A DNA stretch of 48,312 nucleotides from the NCBI GenBank assembly GCA_030638575.1, contig DAOWEJ010000024.1, positions 1-48,312 of the forward strand, read 5' to 3'. The notes under the pieces were generated by a model, which ran no database searches, was not told the origin of the DNA, and was given only the letters and a program-made list of their open reading frames with translations. Positions within the stretch are counted from its first letter, which is position 1, and every line of letters starts with the position of its first letter. Shown here in pieces: positions 43,655-48,312 of the stretch. A program made the position numbers and the translations under genes. Source of the stretch: Deltaproteobacteria bacterium. Lineage in GTDB: Bacteria > Desulfobacterota > Desulfobacteria > Desulfobacterales > JAUWMJ01.

Positions 43655-44575
43655 TTATCCTGCAATATTCAACCAGACAATAAATGTTACAGCTGACAGC
43701 AGTGTACTGGTGGAAATGGCGGCAACGGCAAAATCTGCGTCACCATTCATTTCTTTTGCCATTACATAGGTAACCGTAGCAGTTGGCGATGCAAGCAAAA
43801 TAAGACCCGGCAGGTAATCTGCGGATGCAAGACCGGATATCTTATACAGTATGAAACCTAAACCGGGAAGCAAAACCAGTTTCATAATGCCTGTCGAAAG
43901 AACTAAAAGCAATTTATGCCTCATCAGTTCAAAAGATAAAGTTCCTCCGATTATGAGCAGAGCCATGGGTAGCGCAAGGCCGCTTAAAATATCAAGACTG
44001 CGGTTGATGACAAGGGGTATTGGCATCTCGCTTATAGAAAAGATCATACCTGCTATGGCAGAAAGTATTATCGGGTTTCCCATTATTCTTAAAGCAATAC
44101 GCCTATTGTCTTTCTTCACTGCTTTATCACCGGAATATAGCTGGAGTACCACAACTGCAAGAAAATTCTGCAAAATCATCATAAACCCTGCAATAATACC
44201 GGCACGAGCAAGCCCTTGAACCCCGAGAAAATAATATGCCACTGCAAGACCAATATATCCCAGATTTCCATGAAAGGAATCCTGAATAAAGGCACCCATC
44301 TGCTCTTGCCTGATACGGGCGATCAAACCCGAACTCCAGGCAACACCAAAAATTGCCAGAACAGAGAGTAGCGTTAAAATCAACACTTTGATGTCGAACT
44401 GGCTTGTAAAGGAAGCCTTTGAAATTGACCTAAAAATCATTGCAGGTATCGCCAGATAGTAAACCAGCCTGTTTGCAGGGCCTAAAAATTCAGGCTGGAT
44501 AAATCCTTTTTTTCGTGCAAACCATCCGAGGATTATAATTGTAAATATTGGAATTATGGTACTAATAATATTCAT
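43655..44575 (-). CDS. AEC-family transporter (auxin efflux carrier superfamily)
   Basis: 306 residues from the ATG at 44575 (MNIISTIIPIFTIIILGWFARKKGF), the usual position for this family; the frame is open to 44632. About ten predicted membrane helices in two halves, with PxxF-type NFLAVVVLQLYS and a C-terminal VTYVMAKEMNGDADFAVAAISTSTLLSAVTFIVWL. Such proteins export malate, malonate or other organic anions in bacteria; the substrate here is unknown. Oriented like the epimerase gene, with a 100-nt gap. Confidence 0.85.
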   Translation of the reverse strand: MNIISTIIPIFTIIILGWFARKKGFIQPEFLGPANRLVYYLAIPAMIFRSISKASFTSQFDIKVLILTLLSVLAIFGVAWSSGLIARIRQEQMGAFIQDSFHGNLGYIGLAVAYYFLGVQGLARAGIIAGFMMILQNFLAVVVLQLYSGDKAVKKDNRRIALRIMGNPIILSAIAGMIFSISEMPIPLVINRSLDILSGLALPMALLIIGGTLSFELMRHKLLLVLSTGIMKLVLLPGLGFILYKISGLASADYLPGLILLASPTATVTYVMAKEMNGDADFAVAAISTSTLLSAVTFIVWLNIAG

Positions 44576-44993
44576 AAATCGTATTAATTTAGTCCTTTGA
44601 AAAACATGTCCAAATGAGCATTTAGGTTTCAACGAAAGAAAAATAACCCTGAACGTTGAACTCTGAACCTGTGAACGCCTACATATTTAATACTCCATAT
44701 CCTACTTGAATGAAATTTAAAAGGATATAACAAATTGTAATAAACCGGTTGAGAGTTTTTAATCCCCGGGAAAAGAACTGTCTATATTTATATACGGTGG
44801 TTCAAGAAAATCAGACAGGCATTGAACATAACTGCTATACTTATACTATCTCAAGTAATTAGAAAAACCGCTCCCTTAGCTTGTCCCGGCCTATTAATAA
44901 CCAACTGGTACTTACTTTCGACCCGTCTGGCAAACTATTTGCACAAAAAGGTTTAGGCGTTTTTTCGTGGATGAAATATAAGATATTAAATTA

Positions 44994-45022
44994 TTGATAT
45001 ACTAAGCTTTTTCTGATAATTT
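44994..45022 (+). promoter_or_regulatory. Candidate promoter of the membrane-protein operon
   Basis: TTGATA (44994-44999), 17-nt spacer, TAATTT (45017-45022). It leaves a leader of about 110 nt. The surrounding gap 44576-45139 is AT-rich and otherwise shows only a patch of GAACNTTGAACTCTGAACC-type repeat (44650-44680). Confidence 0.45.
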
Positions 45023-45139
45023 AATTGTATAGATTTTTTCTACAATATTTAAATACTACTTTTTAATGCGATCAAAAGGTCTGCGCCTACAGAGGATCTG
45101 CCGCCGCATTAATTCCATATGATTAAAATGGAGGTTTCC

Positions 45140-46639
45140 ATGGCTTTTATTAAATCTTTATTGAGTATAACGGCTAATCCTGCACTTTCGGTTCTTATAT
45201 GGTTAATCCTGTTTTTAGCTGCTTTATATTTTGCGAGAAAACCGTTTCACGCGACAATCAAGGCGTTTGCCAGGGTAATTAATAATGCCATGCGGTTTAC
45301 TGCCTCGTCTATTCTTCTTGCAGAGAAAAGGCTGGTCCAACGGAACCGGGAAGTGCTTGTAGCGGACGGACTTGAAAATGCAGAGCGTCTGGTTGAACGG
45401 GAATTTGACCGGATTAATGCGGCTGTCGTAAGGGATCTGGAAGGATATCCGGGCCTTCACCATCAAATGTCGGAAGTTATCACAAAAATGGAAGAAGATT
45501 TTACCAAAACCGCAGATGTACCCCCATCCTTGCCGAACTGGACAAATATAATTGAAGCAATCGCCAACATCGAGCATTCCGGTGATTCCATGGTCTCCAA
45601 CATGCTGGCGGAAATCAATCGAACACTTACCGAACAGCACAAAGCAGCTATTGAAACTTACCGAAATTCGAGTGCTACGCGCCATAGTCTTTTGAATAAA
45701 ATGAAACCGTTTTGGCGAACACTCCAGAAAACCCTTTCCGAAGTCGGCAAATCGATATCAGATCTAAACAAACGTGCAAAGCGTATCGACAGGTACATGG
45801 ATAATTACGAACAAATCCGTGCAAAAACCGACAAGGCTGTACGAATGCTTTCATCATCTTCCATGACTCAATTTTTCATTTCCGGTCTTGTTCTTCTCAT
45901 TGCATTCGGAGGTGCAATCATCAATTTCAATCTTATTGCATTGCCAATGTCCGAAATGGTTGGTGGCGGAAGCTATATCGGACCTTATAAAACCTCCGAC
46001 GTTGCAGGTCTGGTCATTATTCTTGTAGAACTCAGCATGGGGCTTTTTCTTATGGAATCTTTGCGTATCACCCGCCTGTTTCCCATTATCGGCAGCATGG
46101 ACGACAAGATGCGCAGGCGGATGATCTATATAACCTTAACATTGCTTACGGTCCTCGCCGGTGTCGAGTCAGCCCTTGCCTTTATGCGCGATCGGATCGC
46201 TGCCGACATGGAAGCCCTTAGACAAACCCTTGCCGGGGCTGAGGCAATGGCCCATGCTGCCAGCAATATACCCACCATCGGGCAAATGGTAATGGGGTTT
46301 GTCCTACCGTTCGCTCTTACTTTTGTGGCCATACCCCTTGAATCGTTCATATCATCTGCACGAACGGTGCTTGGGATTGTTGGCGCAGGAGTCCTCAGAG
46401 CAATTGCTTTTATCCTTCGTCTAGTCGGCAATGCAGGTCTTTATCTGGGCAAATTCATTATAAGTGTTTATGACCTTCTCATTTTCCCGACACTCTGGCT
46501 TGAGGGAGTCATCACAAGTGGCCAGAAAGGGGTAAAGAAAACTCCAAAAGAGGCTAAAAATAAGAAAATCATGAAAAAATTTAAAAAGTCTTTTACAAAC
46601 AAAGGAAAACAGACTGAAGAAAAGGAGCAGCTGGAATGA
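45140..46639 (+). CDS. Multi-TM protein of unknown function with cytoplasmic/periplasmic helical domain
   Basis: 499 residues from the ATG at 45140, which has GGAGGT 5 nt upstream; an earlier ATG at 45128 is less likely. Helix 1 (residues about 10-33, NPALSVLIWLILFLAALYFARK) is followed by a 200-residue highly charged helical, coiled-coil-like region (LLAEKRLVQRNREVLVADGLENAERLVEREFDRIN ... EVGKSISDLNKRAKRIDRYMDNYEQIRAKTDKAV). Then come five or more membrane helices (about 245-270, 285-310, 330-350, 385-405, 415-450) and a Lys-rich tail. I do not recognise a family. The stop overlaps the start of a VWA-like lipoprotein gene by 4 nt. Confidence 0.75.
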   Translation: MAFIKSLLSITANPALSVLIWLILFLAALYFARKPFHATIKAFARVINNAMRFTASSILLAEKRLVQRNREVLVADGLENAERLVEREFDRINAAVVRDLEGYPGLHHQMSEVITKMEEDFTKTADVPPSLPNWTNIIEAIANIEHSGDSMVSNMLAEINRTLTEQHKAAIETYRNSSATRHSLLNKMKPFWRTLQKTLSEVGKSISDLNKRAKRIDRYMDNYEQIRAKTDKAVRMLSSSSMTQFFISGLVLLIAFGGAIINFNLIALPMSEMVGGGSYIGPYKTSDVAGLVIILVELSMGLFLMESLRITRLFPIIGSMDDKMRRRMIYITLTLLTVLAGVESALAFMRDRIAADMEALRQTLAGAEAMAHAASNIPTIGQMVMGFVLPFALTFVAIPLESFISSARTVLGIVGAGVLRAIAFILRLVGNAGLYLGKFIISVYDLLIFPTLWLEGVITSGQKGVKKTPKEAKNKKIMKKFKKSFTNKGKQTEEKEQLE

Positions 46640-47283
46640 AAAAAACTGTCGCTTTCATTATAGTCCTGGTAATTTTTCTTGCAGGATGTGCGGATACGAA
46701 AAAGCATTCAAAGGGTGTATATATGCTTCTAGATACCTCCGGCACATACGCCCTTGAGCTTAAAAAAGCGCAATCTATTTTAAACTACCTTTTAGGTACG
46801 CTCCAGCCGATGGACACCTTGGCTGTGGCCTGTATTGATACCGGAAGCTTCAGTGAAAAAGACATCATTGCAAAAGTTACTTTCTATCAGAGGCCTTCTG
46901 TTGCCAACAACCAGAAACGGGCATTTCAAAAGAAAATCGATAAATTCACCTCAGAAGTCAAAAGTTCCAAATATACAGACATTTCCGGCGGGCTTTACCA
47001 GGCCATAGAATACTTAAACGAAGCCGATACAGGGAAAAAATACATCCTTATTTTTTCCGACCTCAAGGAAGAGTTGAAAAGAGGACATGTGCGGGACGTT
47101 CCGTTTCAGCTTGCCGGTTTCAATGTAATCGCCCTTAATGTCACCAAATTGAGGGCCGATATCCGTGATCCTAAAAAATATTTAAAGCGTGTTGAACAAT
47201 GGCGCGCCAAAGTGGAAGGCGGCAACGGTCAATGGCGTGTAGTCAACGACTTAGAACGGCTTGAAAACATTTTTGCAGAATAA
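46636..47283 (+). CDS. VWA-like lipoprotein, partner of the multi-TM protein
   Basis: 215 residues. The signal peptide ends in a lipobox FLAGC (Cys18). A von Willebrand A-like fold follows: YMLLDTSGTYALELKKAQSILNYLL (first strand and a changed MIDAS motif, D-T-S-G-T instead of D-x-S-x-S), LDTLAV-type second strand (MDTLAVACIDTG), TDISGGLYQAIEYLNEA, and YILIFSDLKEEL. Metal binding may be altered. The 4-nt overlap with the gene before suggests they act together at the inner membrane; function unknown. Confidence 0.78.
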   Translation: MKKTVAFIIVLVIFLAGCADTKKHSKGVYMLLDTSGTYALELKKAQSILNYLLGTLQPMDTLAVACIDTGSFSEKDIIAKVTFYQRPSVANNQKRAFQKKIDKFTSEVKSSKYTDISGGLYQAIEYLNEADTGKKYILIFSDLKEELKRGHVRDVPFQLAGFNVIALNVTKLRADIRDPKKYLKRVEQWRAKVEGGNGQWRVVNDLERLENIFAE

Positions 47284-47328
47284 TTGCCGGCATCCGGCCA
47301 ACATTCCTAATGAGACTTTTATCTACCG

Positions 47329-48093
47329 ATGCTTTTCTCTGTCATATCCTTTAATATAAGATTCGGATTGGCTGACGATGGCATTAACAAATGGACCTAT
47401 CGAAAACATGCCGTAGCCAAATTGTTTCAGGAATATAACGCTCATTTTATTAGTGTGCAGGAGCTGAACGGTTTCCAAATCGAATTTTTGGACAAATTAT
47501 TGCCGGAATATCATTATATCGGGGTTCACAAACCTGCCCCTGACTTCTGGCAGAATAATGTAATCTTTTATCGAAATACCATTGAATGCCTGGACAGCCG
47601 GCACTTTTTCTTAAGTGAAACCCCTTTTCAGCCAAGCAGATCCTGGGGAAGCCGATGGCCCCGTCAATGTACTATCGGGAGATATAAGGTAGGTTCCAGC
47701 AATCTGATATGCATCAATACACACTTTGACTTTGAAGAGCCTGCACAATACAAAAGCGCCCAATTGATCTGGCAGGAAATTACCACCCAATTTCAGGATA
47801 TCCCTGCTATTCTAATGGGAGACTTCAACGCAGAGCCCGACAGCAAGACATACAAGTGGCTCACCGGACATTTAGATGAAGCAGTGGATACATTTCCTGA
47901 CTTCAAAGAAACATTTAAAAGCCCCTATCCAGGTACATGCCATAAATTCACCGGAAAACCTGTAACAGGACTAATCGACTGGATACTTTATCGGGGAAAT
48001 CTCCGATTTGAAAAATGTCTTGTTATCGAAGACTCCTTTGATGGTATGTTTCCTTCAGACCATTTCCCGGTAATTGCATATTTTGAAGTTTGA
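47329..48093 (+). CDS. Endonuclease/exonuclease/phosphatase-fold protein
   Basis: 254 residues with the full EEP pattern: SFNIRFG (Asn), SVQELNGFQ (metal-binding Glu), NNVIFYRNT, NLICINTHFDF, LMGDFNAEPDS (Asp-Asn) and MFPSDHFPVIAYFEV (Asp-His). Members hydrolyse phosphodiester or phosphomonoester bonds in DNA, sugars or lipids; the substrate is not evident. It has no signal peptide. Its TGA is contained in the left end of a family B element. Confidence 0.88.
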   Translation: MLFSVISFNIRFGLADDGINKWTYRKHAVAKLFQEYNAHFISVQELNGFQIEFLDKLLPEYHYIGVHKPAPDFWQNNVIFYRNTIECLDSRHFFLSETPFQPSRSWGSRWPRQCTIGRYKVGSSNLICINTHFDFEEPAQYKSAQLIWQEITTQFQDIPAILMGDFNAEPDSKTYKWLTGHLDEAVDTFPDFKETFKSPYPGTCHKFTGKPVTGLIDWILYRGNLRFEKCLVIEDSFDGMFPSDHFPVIAYFEV

Positions 48094-48245
48094 CGGTCTC
48101 GTAAAAAGTCCAACTTCTGCGTTGTGCTGCATTTCGTAATCATTCAACGTACGATAAGTACGCCTCACAATTACGAAATTTGCACGCCTTGAATTTGAAC
48201 TTTTTACAAAACCGTCTAAATCGGACTTTTTACGATTTCATCAAG
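48090..48245. repeat. Family B inverted-repeat element, full copy 2
   Basis: Left end TTGACGGTCTCGTAAAAAGT, right inner end TTGAACTTTTTACAAAACCG(TC) at 48195-48216, which is its inverted partner, then an extra GGACTTTTTACGATTTCATC end. Inside, GCATTTCGTAAT pairs with ATTACGAAATTTGC. The element begins within the stop codon of the preceding gene. Confidence 0.8.
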
Positions 48246-48312
48246 TTTAACAAGATAAAAATAAGGATTTTCGATCCGGAGAAAACAGCTGAACCTGTTT
48301 TCTGCTATGCAC

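Overview
The window looks like a chromosomal segment of a Gram-negative, moderately AT-rich bacterium, most likely a sulfate-reducer-type Desulfobacterota (Desulfobacterales). That placement is inference from the character of the proteins, a PurSL-type PurL, type IV pilus minor pilins, and abundant short intergenic repeats; no 16S or other decisive marker is present.

Layout. Positions 1-3321 (minus strand) hold the 3'-open start of a secreted Calx-beta repeat protein and a minor-pilin operon (fimT, pilW, pilV, pilX). Positions 3577-4652 (minus) hold a small toxin-antitoxin-like cluster (DUF4160, DUF2442, an antitoxin-like protein and a dead PIN-domain remnant) behind one promoter that contains a perfect palindrome. 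Positions 4945-8902 hold purQ and a PurS-PurS-PurL fusion. Positions 9048-19946 (minus) are a classic housekeeping block read in the order rho, rpmE, prfA, prmC, then rpsB, tsf, pyrH, frr, uppS, cdsA, dxr, rseP.

Positions 20606-37025 (plus) start with cca and then form an accessory island. It carries an XRE/ImmA-like regulator with a 15-bp inverted-repeat operator and almost no leader, an AAA/DUF4143 ATPase, a decayed ORF6N/exonuclease patch, a RhuM-like DNA-binding protein paired with a Fic/Doc toxin, and a stand-alone DEDDh exonuclease translationally coupled to cas3. A complete type I-E operon follows (cas3, cas8e, cse2, cas7e, cas5e, cas6e, a truncated fic gene, cas1, cas2). The array at 37105-38658 has 26 repeats and 25 spacers of 32 nt on a perfect 61-nt period. 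Its last repeat is a chimera whose 3' half looks like a type I-C repeat.

Positions 38742-42535 hold adk, rpsU, folC, tRNA-Arg(CCG) and, exactly 800 bp further on, a second copy of the 3' half of that tRNA with its terminator; a small lipoprotein gene lies between. Positions 42536-48093 hold a UDP-glucuronate epimerase-type gene, an AEC transporter, a two-gene operon (multi-TM protein of unknown function plus a VWA-like lipoprotein) and an endonuclease/exonuclease/phosphatase-fold protein. Two families of small elements with terminal inverted repeats (A: four copies, B: two full and two half copies) are scattered between the genes.

The best candidates for something new are in the CRISPR island: the exonuclease coupled to cas3, a Cas7e about 170 residues longer than usual, Fic genes at both ends of the effector block, and the hybrid I-E/I-C terminal repeat. 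The core CRISPR system itself is a known type. The unusual parts are additions to it, and their function is inferred, not shown.
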